Positions 22,990-38,200 of a stretch of DNA of 64,000 nucleotides are shown piece after piece. This DNA is from Bolinopsis microptera (lineage: Eukaryota; Ctenophora; Tentaculata; Lobata; Bolinopsidae): assembly GCF_026151205.1 (NCBI RefSeq), contig NC_087081.1, positions 9,109,246-9,173,245 on the forward strand, read 5' to 3'. The notes beneath the pieces are model-generated. The model saw nothing but the letters and a program-made list of their open reading frames with translations, ran no database searches and was not told the origin of the DNA. The translations under genes and the position numbers were made by a program. How positions within the stretch are numbered: position 1 is the stretch's first letter; every line of letters begins with the position of its first letter.

Positions 22990-23400
22990 CAGATTTAAAA
23001 GAAATAGAAGATACTTAGTTATCGTCGACTATGATTGCAGTGTAAAATTTGTCATATGAATTGTCGACGGTATAATTAGGGTCTGTTGTTATAGATGAGA
23101 GTAGCTGTTTCTTATACGAATCACTAAAGCTTTTAACATCGGGCAGATTTCGTAGATCTGTTGGAACATTATTCCAACATTCTGCCCCCAAGTATTGAAA
23201 GTTTTTATGTGACCTATATTAACATATAGGTTGCAGCTTTCGCCGCTCCTACTACCTCCTGATATGTAACTAAATTTGTTCATAAATTTTGTAGGACAAT
23301 TGTCATGGATGATTCTAAACATATAATTTGACAGATGGAGTTGTCGTCTAAGATGGAACTAGCTGGGGCATTGAACCAGCTTAGTTGATCAGCATCCCAT
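22990..23400 (-). pseudogene. LINE pol C-terminal tail, frameshifted
   Basis: Minus-strand translation gives MFRIIHDNCPTKFMNKFSYI then GSRSGESCNLYV. After a one-base shift near 23190 it gives YLGAECWNNVPTDLRNLPDV followed by KSFSDSYKKQLLSS. The WN-LP-DLR-L..FK pattern is the standard end of CR1/L2-type LINE proteins. It is a separate, more decayed copy than the one at 14130-19260. Confidence 0.65.
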
Positions 23401-24429
23401 CCCTTGCATACAATTAATTACAAAAGCGCTAATTATACCTGTTTCAAAAGCATCCTGTCTGGAAGTTCCCTGACTGCCGTGTGAATCTTTGGATCTATTT
23501 TTGGATCTATTTTTATATTGATATGATTTTTATATACCTATTATATATTCATCGCATAATTTCCATGTCCGCCTGAACAAACCTGGCACCATCAAATCTT
23601 ACTCTAGAAACCCCAGAACTCATCAAGCCTAGTCTGAATTCAAAACTAGTTGACCAGCTACGTACAGTTTCCTGGACAACTGGAACCTTTTGGGCCATGC
23701 ACAAGCCAATAGCATGTATGGTCCTGCAGTGGGGTCTCCTTGTCCTTGGATCTGTGTTTTGATCCGTCTTTTCTTAAAATTTTCCATTTGTGTCACTTAG
23801 ACTCACCTATTAAATGTTAATCGGCACCACTGGTCCTAGTTAGATTTAGCCATGGCCATGGCACGACTACTCAAACGTAACAGTTAAATAGGTGTGACAT
23901 ACTATTATATTCTTATAATTATAACATATGAATACTTGCTATTGAAAACTAATCTCAGGGCGTTTCAAATTCAAAAATCGTCTTCCTTCAGCGATGGTCT
24001 CTGACGGCTGTCTCCCTGCTTTGATACGAAATATTTAAGACTAGATAAAAATGATTCACATACAATGCTTTTGATCGGGGGAAAGTAAATGGGCCTGTAG
24101 AATCAAAAGTCCTGGTTAATAGAAGCACTAGCAAGGAACACAGCGCATGTTATGTCTCTTCTTTCTTGATTCTACAATCCTTAGCGAATGTATTAATGCT
24201 TTTCAAACAAATTTACAACGAATTCTTCGTGTAGTGCATCCTGGGTTTGGACAGGATATGCACGTTTAAAATATTTCCATCACGTTACATTACATAATTC
24301 TCAATAAATGTAATAGATTTGTAGTGTTGTAATTAGTTTAACATAGTTATAATATAGTTAAGATTTAATTAAAAGTATTATACAGCATGTTGAAGTTAAG
24401 ATTGATCTAACAAATCCCAAACTCAGAAA
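23401..24429. other. Upstream flank of the Ig/PKD-like gene
   Basis: No coding feature is recognised. CTAACAAATCCCAAACTCAG ends at 24426, three bases before the first ATG, and resembles a 3' splice site, so a 5' untranslated exon or a trans-spliced leader is possible. No convincing promoter was seen. Confidence 0.4.
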
Positions 24430-24608
24430 ATGTTATGGATATGTCTTTTGGTGGCAAGTGCTATCAAGTTTTCAGAAGGATCAAACGATAAACTTGCTTC
24501 TGCCCAACCTTGTCAAGGTAGTGGTGAACCCTGTATTGAGTTTGTTACCCAACCAAGAGCTACCCTCTGTTCAGAATACACAGACCTTCAATTATCTAAT
24601 GCTAGAAG
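24430..24608 (+). CDS. Exon 1: signal peptide and Cys-containing linker
   Basis: It encodes a hydrophobic leader, then CQGSGEPC and TLCSEY, giving three Cys before the Ig domain. The donor AG|GTAATT leaves phase 2. The last 14 coding bases and the donor are repeated, with a small insertion, at the start of copy B (32274). Confidence 0.7.
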
Positions 24609-27600
24609 GTAATTAAAAGTTAAGATGTTGTCAAGATAGCAGCAGGGTTGATGGAAATTATGATAAAGAACAGAAATTTAAAAATTTATAATTATTTTGT
24701 TTTTAAAAATAAACCTTCATTTTACCTTATGTCAATAAATGTATCTGTCAGGTAACTTAAACGGTACCATTCATCCATCCATTGAATCATCTCATTGTGT
24801 TTGTCAAAAATTCTTTACTAATCAACAATCCGGCATTCTTGTGACATTTTTTATTCTGTTCATAATGTTGTGTAATTTACTAACAATTCTTCCTCTCGAC
24901 AGAGAATGGGTACCTCATCCTGAACAAGAAGAAATAGACAATTTTGGTGACCTATATTTGTGGTGTAAGTTTATTAAAACACTAAAGTTACTTAAGTTGT
25001 ACTTTACAAACTTCATTGTACAAGATCTTGTTTTTAATTAATGCTCGTGTTTTTTTCCCTTATTTGTAGTCTTTCTGTCGATACATTTGCAGAATATCCA
25101 TTAAGTATTTAGTTATAATTTAACATTTAGCATTGCAATGTTTAAGAACATAATGTTCAGGGATTGAACAAGGCACAGCCCGTCGTCTGTGTTGTGATGT
25201 CAAGATTTCAGAGCCCCTATTGATTGGGACTGTAAAGTTGCAGTGGTACTACTACGAAGAGTTGGGGTCCTTTGGCTCTGCTGATTACACTGTTATACAG
25301 GTTGGGTTATTTTCTTACTGATTAGTGGTTTTAAGAAACATTAAAAGTGGGATTGTTAAGTCCTTCATTAAGGGACCAATAATCAGAATGGATTTTTTAT
25401 CAGTGAGTTGATCTGCGGTATGAAACTCAATAAATCTTGCAAATTTACATTGAGTCAATGTGGAGAAAACTACATTTCAACGTTTACTACAACCCACATT
25501 GTTAACTCACATTTTAGGACTTACCCACATAGAAACATTACAAATGAAATGATTTCATATCACTTACACAAAACAGCTACCAAACACGTCATAGTTGGCC
25601 TCTATCATAGTCGAGAGAGAGGGCGGTACATTTCACACCTTGAACATTACAAACCCTACAGAGTGCTACTAAATCTGTAGCACTGTCTAATAGCAACTTA
25701 ACAGTTATCTGTCCTACCGCTTGTCTGGTTTATCAATACTTCAACCCTCACCCAATGTATTATGTTATAATCCTTATCAAGATATGTATCGTGATATGTA
25801 TCGTGATATGTATCCCGATATAGATAGAGTTGTAAGGTATTATATTACATTATATACAGTTTACCGCTGCCTGATAAAAATAAGGTGTTATACACTCCCC
25901 CTGGTTTATGACATGTAATACTATATTTAAATATAAACTGAGCTGTTATACAATATGGAAAAATTCCATGGTACTTTCTAGCACATGATACCATAGACGC
26001 ACCAAAAAAGCGAAGTGAAACTTTGACTGGACGGTACAATAAAGTAATTAATTTTGTATTCAGGGTTTGAGTTAGTGAGTAATATGTTTTGAATATCCAG
26101 GCTATGAGTTAGTGAGTTAGTGAGTAATATAATTATAATAGTTTCCCCAACTTTTCTCCTGAGTAGCTGATTCTTTAACAAGTACAACTACTCCACTTAT
26201 ATTCTGTAATCTACACTCTCAAATATCAAGATGCCACAAAAATATCGCACAGCTTCAAATCCGGATCACCACAAAGCGAGCTCCCCAACTACAAACCAAC
26301 AGTGAAGTTGTAGAGTAGCCTGGCGGTTTAGCAGAGTCAAACAGCCCCCCTCCCCTGTGTACACTAAGACACTATCTGTGGTACTATATGCTCCACCGAC
26401 ACACGACACTGACAAAGTGTAACTCTCCCTAGCTGGTGATGATAGGTGGTTACGTAGTACTGCCTCCCCACACACTCCGTACACAATCCCTGTACTGCAC
26501 TTAAAACATGTGTTATCATCTCGTACTATTACATCTTCTGCTGTAATGCTGAGTACACACTCCCTGTACTGCACTTAAAACATGTGCTATCATCTTGTAC
26601 TATTACATCTTCTGCTGTAGTACTGAGTACACACTCCCTGTACTGCACTTAAAACATGTGTTATCATCTTGTACTATTACATCTTCTGCTGTAATACTGA
26701 GTACACACTCCCTGTACTGCACTTAAAACATGTGTTATCATCTCGTACTATTACATCTTCTGCTGTAATACTGAGTACACACTCCCTGTACTGCACTTAA
26801 AACATGTGTTATCATCTTGTACTATTACATCTTCTGCTGTAATACTGAGTACACACTCCCTGTACTGCACTTAAAACATGTGTTATCATCTCGTACTATT
26901 ACATCTTCTGCTGTAATACTGAGTACACACTCCCTGTACTGCACTTAAAACATGTGTTATCATCTCGTACTATTACATCTTCTGCTGTAATACTGAGTAC
27001 ACACTCCCTGTACTGCACTTAAAACATGTGTTATCATCTCGTACTATTACATCTTCTGCTGTAATACTGAGTACACACTCCCTGTACTGCACTTAAAACA
27101 TGTGTTATCATCTTGTACTATTACATCTTCTGCTGTAATACTCAGTACACACTCCCTGTACTGCACTTAAAACATGTGTTATCATCTTGTACTATTACAT
27201 CTTCTGCTGTAATGCTCAGTACACACTCCCTGTACTGCACTTAAAACATGTGTTATCATCTTTTACTATTACATCTTCTGCTGTAATGCTGAGTACACAC
27301 TCCCTGTACTGCACTTAAAACATGTGCTATCATCTTGTACTATTACATCTTCTGCTGTAATACTGATATGTTGGTGGTTACTGATATGTTGCTGTGAAAC
27401 TAGACTAGTTTCACAGCAAAACTAGACTAGTTTTAGAGTTTGTCAGCCATCATCTGGAGTGTCGCCTCAAACTACACATATTCTAGAATCATGTGATATA
27501 ATATTATATCTTCTAGAAGTAGAACCAGTGTATCCGGTTTTGGTATACGTCACCGTTTTTGGTCTGTCAAACTCTCAGTTACCGTGTCTAAATGTTGGTT

Positions 27601-29261
27601 TATCAATTTGCCGCGTAATTGCAAAGGTCACCCCTACCTACTTACAGTTGTAGAGTCACTCGACTAATACCAGCGGCTAAATTGTCGGAAAGTAAGTTAA
27701 ATGGACTTTCTGGATGAAAACGTGATATTGACAAAGTCAATGTTGGTCGGATATGACTATGTAAATGTGAAGTAACGTATCTCAAAGTTATCCGCTGTGA
27801 AAGGCGGCTAGTGTCAGCTTTTGACGGCTTTCACGGGGAGTTTCACCTTAGTAGTTAGTGTTGAAAATAAAGTTGATGGAACTTTCTGGACGATATAATA
27901 ATACTTCTCAGTGTTGTAAGATTTCTAGTAATTAGAACAGATCACATCGTGATGATTTACATGGGAAGTATTAAAGTTATTATTTCTACCCGTCAATTTT
28001 CTTTGAAAGACATCTCAAACCGTTCTTACAACAACACAGTAAGTTTATTTCCCCAACAATTTACAGCAATTTAATACACCCTCAGGATTATGCATCACGT
28101 TTATTTCCATGACTCTATACCGCACTCTATACCGCACGCTTTACCGCACTCCGTAAACCCGTAGTATACCCCACGAGAAATGTTTTACATGACTCATTAT
28201 AAATAATATATATGATAAGGATATGCCCCTGGCCCTGAGTAAGGAAACATAATAGGATATATTAAAATATTATATCCTGTCAAGGTATAAACTTTTCTAA
28301 CTATAATAACTCTCCAAGTTAATACCCCCTCTTTACATGAGTCTGCAGAATGTGTTATAGCCCGCTAGTTATATATCCCGTTACAAAGATATAGTTAACA
28401 AGAAGCCCTGTGAACCCAGTGTTGAGAAGTAGTACCCGCACATTAATATTTCCAAATGTCTAAAAGCCACAATACCTACCTTACTGCCACAGTGCCGCAA
28501 CCCAACCTGCCGGAACAGCCCCGCTAACGACCGGGAAGCCGCGCCGCGTGTCAGCAAGGGTTACCTTGTTAACCTTAACTGATGGGTAAAAAGCTTACAA
28601 CCGATATCTCCTACTGACAGCTTTGATTAGCCTGGTAATCAGAGAACTCTTCTCAATTAGCCTCTTTCTTAACACTTAATCGGCCTCCGGGCCAATCACT
28701 GAATTGAAATTCCTCGACCGTTGGCAGGAGAAATTTTTTTCTTTCCTGAGTTGTTGCCGCCATGCAGAAGAAATGTTCGGCTAATTTACAGCTTGACTAC
28801 ATATTCCTAACGTGTGATATTTAATGCACAATGTACACACCACAATAAACCGCAGTGTATTTTTAACTCAACAACAGCAGTGACATTGTTAAGTATTCAA
28901 GGAATAAACCAATTATCATTAACTCATTAATTATCCGATCATTACTGCAAGATTTCATGCCGTAGATTATGTGCAAAGTTTGGACATCAAACGTTGGTCA
29001 TATTTCGCTGAGTAGCTATAATTACAGTTCATATATGAGCTGTCGTCGAAGCGATTAGCCATCACTGTTTCCAAAGAACACGTTAATATTCCACTACTAG
29101 CGCGAGGAGTAAGTGCGAGTAAGTACTAGTAAGTACTAGTTCTGCTTCTAACGATATGACCGGATCCAGGAAACATAATAAACGCGTGGTGTCCTGGTAC
29201 GTATCCTTACTCTGGTCTACATCCGTGACTGTAGTGAAAAGGGGGAAATTTATCAGCTGTC

Positions 29262-29293
<32 letters not shown>

Positions 29294-32200
29294 ACAACAA
29301 GGCTTCAAAGCGTACGGGATTGTGACAGAAAAGAACGTGCCGTTTTGTAATTCTGTGTTTAAAACCCTCTCCACAACATTCCAGCTCATGTGTGAGTTTT
29401 GACGGGGTGAACCCTGAGATCTGTGATAGGATGGGATCCAGTAAACATGTTCTAGAGTAGAGCTAACCCTGATCACGTGACCGCTGCAACCATGATCACG
29501 TGACACTATAACCCTGATCACGTGATACTATAACCCTGATCACGTGACACTATAACCCTGATCACGTGATACTATAACCCTGATCACGTGACACTATAAC
29601 CCTGATCACGTGACACTATAACCCTGCGTCATAGCCCCGGACCACCTCGCTCCTCACATCTGTCACGTGACACGAGAGATGTGCGGAGAGTCCAGGAGAT
29701 GATAACTGTCCTGCAGATGTTTAACAGAACCAGTAATATTTTTACTGTATTTATTCTCTGAATTATTATCACGACAAGATCTAAGTGTACAAGTTACGTA
29801 CTCTATCTTAGTCTTGGTATACACATTATTATAGGCGGGTGATTGTCCGCACATGATATTATACATAATATACATGATTTGACAGAATAACATGTTATAA
29901 AGTGCATAAGTATCCGCCAGTGCGCCGCGCCACCCAGCTGCAATGTTCTACATTTATTTTTCCTGTGAAATACACGCTCTCCACCGATAATGTATATAAA
30001 TCCCTACTATACCAGTGTTCCGGTACTACAGTTCCGGTACAGTGCTTGGTTATAGCCGGAGTGGATAACTACATTTTTAATTAGCTTTCTTTCTGTTACG
30101 GACAAAGCTAGTGAATGTGTGTGTACTTAGTGTGTGCCAGGGTAATTAAAAGTTGAAATAGAGAAATTATCAGTGAAATGATGAAAGTGATTCTAATTAT
30201 CACTAATTTGAACTTCTTGAAGCTACATGTGTTGATTATCCAAGTGTACTGTATATTGTGGTATTATATGGGCTGAGTATGGTCTGATCTGGTTGTGTAT
30301 CTTACATCATGTACAGTAATATTCGGCAGAGTTTTAACTTTATTATCAAGTTTTATTACGCTTGAGTGGCAATCGCAAGAAAAATTCTGGAAACATCATA
30401 TTATTGACTATAATAAGGTAATTTTTCATTTCAGAATTCAAATAAATTTTACATCAGTGTATTACAATAACAATTACTCAAGACTAAAATATCTACAATG
30501 AGGCAACAACATGATTAAAGAAGATTAGGGAAATATTAATGAAACTCAACACTACGAGACTGCAGCAAGAGTGAGAAAACTGTGTGTAAAACACTATTCA
30601 AATCTATTTCGGCTGAACCAAAACACGACGGTAAACCATAATGACATTGGTGACGACCAAAATATACTAAAAATTTAAATACTGTAAAAAAAAACTTATA
30701 AGTAATAACAAAATAACGCCATTCTTCTCTTTTCTTTAATATGATATTTAACAGATAAATGTTGTAAATATCGTAGGTACATACCATCGTAACTAATAAA
30801 CAAGTCATAAATAAGTCATAAAATACAGCCTCACACGTGACACTTTACTCGTCTTAAAACTGAATAATTTATTATTTAACGAACACAATCTTATCTCTAA
30901 TCCATACTAGCTATAAATGCAATAACTCTCATAATACTACTACCCTATTTATAATTGCACAAACTATCTCAATACAATATCACACGTTACAATTACACAT
31001 ACTATATTTAGACATTACTAATTATGTAATTATTTAAACCGTTCTAATTATAATTACTAATTACTATCGTAACACTGGTAATTGTATATAACCCGTCTGT
31101 ATTTCCCACATACCCACGCACCACCCAGTTGTTGATAGGATGCTTCATTGGATTTACACCTTTATTTTACCTTCGCAGTGTTTATACTGATACGTGAGGT
31201 CTCATAAGCCCAGAGAGTAAGTAAAAGTGATAATAATAGGACGCTATCGTCTTTAAGTCACAATTGTTTTGTACGAACAAGCGGTCAAGACAGCACCATG
31301 TTAATCCTAACAAACATCCTGGTATCTAAACTATGAAAGTTTCTATGAACACCATGATTAGAACATAACAATGATATTACTTTCTGTCAAGGTGATAAGT
31401 GGACGCAGGACGTGCTGTGACTCATTACTACATGGGTTTATACAGTAGTATCTAATAGAGGTGGTTCCCTGTAATTCAAACCGAAAATGAGCTGATTCTT
31501 AGTAATTTACATGGTACTGTACATGGTACTGTATATTACCGTACAGTTTTGGGGAAGGAAAATAGATTTTTATTATTCGATAGGGGAGTACGGTAAACCG
31601 GGATTTTTATCCTTGAGTCCAGGCCAGATTGCATGATTCTGCACTGTACTGGTTACTTCAAGCAAGGTTAACAAGCCACCGTATCCCACTGTATACACTA
31701 GTATACAATGTACAAGATACTTCTACCAAGTCATAATGTACATCGGGCCACTGCACCAGCTGGAACATATCTTTAATGTACGATATTTCTACCATTTGTA
31801 AGCTAGACCTACTTTAACAGTGTCAGTACAGGATAGCTAATCCTGATAATACTCTACCTACTTTACCAGTGTCAGTACAGGATAGCTAATCCTGATAATA
31901 CTCTACCTACTTTAACAGTGTCAGTACAGGATAGCTAATCCTGATAATACTCTACCTACTTTACCAGTGTCAGTACAGGATAGCTAATCCTGATAATACT
32001 CTACCTACTTTACCAGTGTCAGTACAGGATAGCTAATCCTGATAATACTCTACCTACTTTAACAGTGTCAGTACAGGATAGCTAATCTGATAATACTTAC
32101 CTACTTTACCAGTGTCAGTACAGGATAGCTAATCCTGATAATACTCTACCTACTTTACCAGTGTCAGTACAGGATAGCTAATCCTGATAATACTCTACCT

Positions 32201-35200
32201 ACTTTACCAGTGTCAGTACAGGATAGCTAATCCTGATAATACTCTACCTACTTTACCAGTGTCAGTACAGGAATCTAATGCTAGTTAGAAGGTAATTAAA
32301 AGTTAAGGATGTTGTCAAGATAGCAGATGGTGTTGTTGGAAATTATGATAAAGAAAATCAGAAATTTAAAAAAAATTTATAATTATTTTGTTTTTTTTTA
32401 AAACCTTCATTTTACCTTATGTCAATAAATGTATCTGTCAGGTAACTTAAACGGTACCATTCATCCATCCATTGAATCATCTCATTGTGTTTGTCAAAAA
32501 TTCTTTACTAATCAACAATCCGGCATTCTTGTGACATTTTTTATTCTGTTCATAATGTTGTGTAATTTACTAACAATTCTTCCTCTCGACAGAGAATGGG
32601 TACCTCATCCTGAACAAGAAGAAATAGACAATTTTGGTGACCTATATTTGTGGTGTAAGTTTATTAAAACACTAAAGTTACTTAAGTTGTACTTTACAAA
32701 CTTCATTGTACAAGATCTTGTTTTTAATTAATGCTCGTGTTTTTTTCCCTTATTTGTAGTCTTTCTGTCGATACATTTGCAGAATATCCATTAAGTATTT
32801 AGTTATAATTTAACATTTAGCATTGCAATGTTTAAGAACATAATGTTCAGGGATTGAACAAGGCACAGCCCGTCGTCTGTGTTGTGATGTCAAGATTTCA
32901 GAGCCCCTATTGATTGGGACTGTAAAGTTGCAGTGGTACTACTACGAAGAGTTGGGGTCCTTTGGCTCTGCTGATTACACTGTTATACAGGTTGGGTTAT
33001 TTTCTTACTGATTAGTGGTTTTAAGAAACATTAAAAGTGGGATTGTTAAGTCCTTCATTAAGGGACCAATAATCAGAATGGATTTTTTATCAGTGAGTTG
33101 ATCTGCGGTATGAAACTCAATAAATCTTGCAAATTTACATTGAGTCAATGTGGAGAAAACTACATTTCAACGTTTACTACAACCCACATTGTTAACTCAC
33201 ATTTTAGGACTTACCCACATAGAAACATTACAAATGAAATGATTTCATATCACTTACACAAAACAGCTACCAAACACGTCATAGTTGGCCTCTATCATAG
33301 TCGAGAGAGAGGGCGGTACATTTCACACCTTGAACATTACAAACCCTACAGAGTGCTACTAAATCTGTAGCACTGTCTAATAGCAACTTAACAGTTATCT
33401 GTCCTACCGCTTGTCTGGTTTATCAATACTTCAACCCTCACCCAATGTATTATGTTATAATCCTTATCAAGATATGTATCGTGATATGTATCGTGATATG
33501 TATCCCGATATAGATAGAGTTGTAAGGTATTATATTACATTATATACAGTTTACCGCTGCCTGATAAAAATAAGGTGTTATACACTCCCCCTGGTTTATG
33601 ACATGTAATACTATATTTAAATATAAACTGAGCTGTTATACAATATGGAAAAATTCCATGGTACTTTCTAGCACATGATACCATAGACGCACCAAAAAAG
33701 CGAAGTGAATCTTTGACTGGACGGTACAATAAAGTAATTAATTTTGTATTCAGGGTTTGAGTTAGTGAGTAATATGTTTTGAATATCCAGGCTATGAGTT
33801 AGTGAGTTAGTGAGTAATATAATTATAATAGTTTCCCCAACTTTTCTCCTGAGTAGCTGATTCTTTAACAAGTACAACTACTCCACTTATATTCTGTAAT
33901 CTACACTCTCAAATATCAAGATGCCACAAAAATATCGCACAGCTTCAAATCCGGATCACCACAAAGCGAGCTCCCCAACTACAAACCAACAGTGAAGTTG
34001 TAGAGTAGCCTGGCGGTTTAGCAGAGTCAAACAGCCCCCCTCCCCTGTGTACACTAAGACACTATCTGTGGTACTATATGCTCCACCGACACACGACACT
34101 GACAAAGTGTCACTCTCCCTAGCTGGTGATGATAGGTGGTTACGTAGTACTGCCTCCCCACACACTCCGTACACAATCCCTGTACTGCACTTAAAACATG
34201 TGTTATCATCTCGTACTATTACATCTTCTGCTGTAATGCTGAGTACACACTCCCTGTACTGCACTTAAAACATGTGCTATCATCTTGTACTATTACATCT
34301 TCTGCTGTAGTACTGAGTACACACTCCCTGTACTGCACTTAAAACATGTGTTATCATCTTGTACTATTACATCTTCTGCTGTAATACTGAGTACACACTC
34401 CCTGTACTGCACTTAAAACATGTGTTATCATCTTGTACTATTACATCTTCTGCTGTAATACTGAGTACACACTCCCTGTACTGCACTTAAAACATGTGTT
34501 ATCATCTCGTACTATTACATCTTCTGCTGTAATACTGAGTACACACTCCCTGTACTGCACTTAAAACATGTGTTATCATCTTGTACTATTACATCTTCTG
34601 CTGTAATGCTCAGTACACACTCCCTGTACTGCACTTAAAACATGTGTTATCATCTCGTACTATTACATCTTCTGCTGTAATACTGAGTACACACTCCCTG
34701 TACTGCACTTAAAACATGTGTTATCATCTCGTACTATTACATCTTCTGCTGTAATACTGAGTACACACTCCCTGTACTGCACTTAAAACATGTGTTATCA
34801 TCTTGTACTATTACATCTTCTGCTGTAATGCTCAGTACACACTCCCTGTACTGCACTTAAAACATGTGTTATCATCTTGTACTATTACATCTTCTGCTGT
34901 AATACTGAGTACACACTCCTGTACTGCACTTAAAACATGTGTTATCATCTTGTACTATTACATCTTCTGCTGTAATACTGAGTACACACTCCCTGTACTG
35001 CACTTAAAACATGTGTTATCATCTCGTACTATTACATCTTCTGCTGTAATACTGGGTACACACTCCCTGTACTGCACTTAAAACATGTGTTATCATCTTG
35101 TACTATTACATCTTCTGCTGTAATGCTCAGTACACACTCCCTGTACTGCACTTAAAACATGTGTTATCATCTCGTACTATTACATCTTCTGCTGTAATAC

Positions 35201-38200
35201 TGAGTACACACTCCCTGTACTGCACTTAAAACATGTGTTATCATCTCGTACTATTACATCTTCTGCTGTAATACTGAGTACACACTCCCTGTACTGCACT
35301 TAAAACATGTGTTATCATCTCGTACTATTACATCTTCTGCTGTAATACTGAGTACACACTCCCTGTACTGCACTTCAAACATGTGTTATCATCTCGTACT
35401 ATTACATCTTCTGCTGTAATACTGAGTACACACTCCCTGTACTGCACTTAAAACATGTGTTATCATCTCGTACTATTACATCTTCTGCTGTAATGCTCAG
35501 TACACACTCCCTGTACTGCACTTAAAACATGTGTTATCATCTCGTACTATTACATCTTCTGCTGTAATACTGAGTACACACTCCCTGTACTGCACTTAAA
35601 ACATGTGTTATCATTTTGTACTATTACATCTTCTGCTGTAATACTGAGTACACACTCACTGTACTGCACTTAAAACATGTGTTATCATCTCGTACTATTA
35701 CATCTTCTGCTGTAATACTGAGTACACACTCCCTGTACTGCACTTAAAACATGTGTTATCATCTCGTACTATTACATCTTCTGCTGTAATACTGAGTACA
35801 CACTCCCTGTACTGCACTTAAAACATGTGTTATCATCTTGTACTATTACATCTTCTGCTGTAATGCTCAGTACACACTCCCTGTACTGCACTTAAAACAT
35901 GTGTTATCATCTCGTACTATTACATCTTCTGCTGTAATGCTCAGTACACACTCCCTGTACTGCACTTAAAACATGTGTTATCATCTCGTACTATTACATC
36001 TTCTGCTGTAATACTGAGTACACACTCCCTGTACTGCACTTAAAACATGTGTTATCATCTTGTACTATTACATCTTCTGCTGTAATACTGAGTACACACT
36101 CCCTGTACTGCACTTAAAACATGTGTTATCATCTCGTACTATTACATCTTCTGCTGTAATACTGAGTACACACTCCCTGTACTGCACTTAAAACATGTGT
36201 TATCATCTCGTACTATTACATCTTCTGCTGTAATACTGAGTACACACTCCCTGTACTGCACTTAAAACATGTGTTATCATCTTGTACTATTACTGTAATA
36301 CTCAGTACACACTCCCTGTACAGTAGAAGGTAATGCTGAGTACACACTCGGTACACACTCCCTGTACTGCACTTAAAACATGTGTTATCATCTTGTACTA
36401 TTACATCTTCTGCTGTAATACTCAGTACACACTCCCTGTACTGCACTTAAAACATGTGTTATCATCTTGTACTATTACATCTTCTGCTGTAATACTGAGT
36501 ACACACTCCCTGTACTGCACTTAAAACATGTGTTATCATCTTGTACTATTACATCTTCTGCTGTAATACTGAGTACACACTCCCTGTACTGCACTTAAAA
36601 CATGTGTTATCATCTCGTACTATTACATCTTCTGCTGTAATACTGAGTACACACTCCCTGTACTGCACTTAAAACATGTGTTATCATCTTGTACTATTAC
36701 ATCTTCTGCTGTAATACTGAGTACACACTCCCTGTACTGCACTTAAAACATGTGTTATCATCTCGTACTATTACATCTTCTGCTGTAATACTCAGTACAC
36801 ACTCCCTGTACTGCACTTAAAACACGTGTTATCATCTCGTACTATTACATCTTCTGCTGTAATACTGAGTACACACTCCCTGTACTGCACTTAAAACATG
36901 TGTTATCATCTCGTACTATTACATCTTCTGCTGTAATACTGAGTACACACTCCCTGTACTGCACTTAAAACATGTGTTATCATCTTGTACTATTACTGTA
37001 ATACTCAGTACACACTCCCTGTACTGCACTTAAAACATGTGTTATCATCTTGTACTATTACATCTTCTGCTGTAATACTGAGTACACACTCCCTGTACTG
37101 CACTTAAAACATGTGTTATCATCTCGTACTATTACATCTTCTGCTGTAATACTGAGTACACACTCCCTGTACTGCACTTAAAACATGTGTTATCATCTCG
37201 TACTATTACATCTTCTGCTGTAATACTGAGTACACACTCCCTGTACTGCACTTAAAACATGTGTTATCATCTTGTACTATTACATCTTCTGCTGTAATAC
37301 TGGGTACACACTCCCTGTACTGCACTTAAAACATGTGTTATCATCTCGTACTATTACATCTTCTGCTGTAATACTGAGTACACACTCCCTGTACTGCACT
37401 TAAAACATGTGTTATCATCTTGTACTATTACATCTTCTGCTGTAATGCTCAGTACACACTCCCTGTACTGCACTTAAAACATGTGTTATCATCTCGTACT
37501 ATTACATATTCTGCTGTAATACTGAGTACACACTCCCTGTACTGCACTTAAAACATGTGTTATCATCTCGTACTATTACATCTTCTGCTGTAATGCTCAG
37601 TACACACTCCCTGTACTGCACTTAAAACATGTGTTATCATCTTGTACTATTACATCTTCTGCTGTAATACTGAGTACACACTCCCTGTACTGCACTTAAA
37701 ACATGTGTTATCATCTTGTACTATTACATCTTCTGCTGTAATGCTCAGTACACACTCCCTGTACTGCACTTAAAACATGTGTTATCATCTTGTACTATTA
37801 CATCTTCTGCTGTAATACTGAGTACACACTCCCTGTACTGCACTTAAAACATGTGTTATCATCTCGTACTATTACATCTTCTGCTGTAATACTGAGTACA
37901 CACTCCCTGTACTGCACTTAAAACATGTGTTATCATCTCGTACTATTACATCTTCTGCTGTAATACTGGGTACACACTCCCTGTACTGCACTTAAAACAT
38001 GTGTTATCATCTTGTACTATTACATCTTCTGCTGTAATGCTCAGTACACACTCCCTGTACTGCACTTAAAACATGTGTTATCATCTCGTACTATTACATC
38101 TTCTGCTGTAATACTGAGTACACACTCCCTGTACTGCACTTAAAACATGTGTTATCATCTCGTACTATTACATCTTCTGCTTTAATACTGAGTACACACT

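Larger units (their letters stand above)
24595..32272 (+). repeat. Large direct duplication, copy A (7.7 kb)
   Basis: Homology to 32274-53283 starts at TCTAATGCTAG in exon 1 and runs through exons 2 and 3, a 74-bp satellite, palindromes, a CT microsatellite, a 22-bp E-box array, an AT-rich segment and a 49-bp array. The offset is 7690 bases up to the satellite. Copy A lacks all three insertions found in B. Confidence 0.85.

Noticed and set aside
24739-25041. 100-codon frame overlapping exon 2, and its copy at 32429-32731
   Set aside because: It reads through intron 1, exon 2 and the GTAAGT donor. Splice phases support only the 62-bp exon.
25408-25918. Duplicated small frames after exon 3 (and 33098-33608)
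   Set aside because: Preserved only because the whole region is duplicated. No recognisable domain, no fitting splice phases.
26266-26574. 102-codon minus-strand frame with several Cys at the satellite edge
   Set aside because: A third of it is 74-bp satellite, whose period breaks the frame, and the remainder matches nothing known to me. No splice signals support it.
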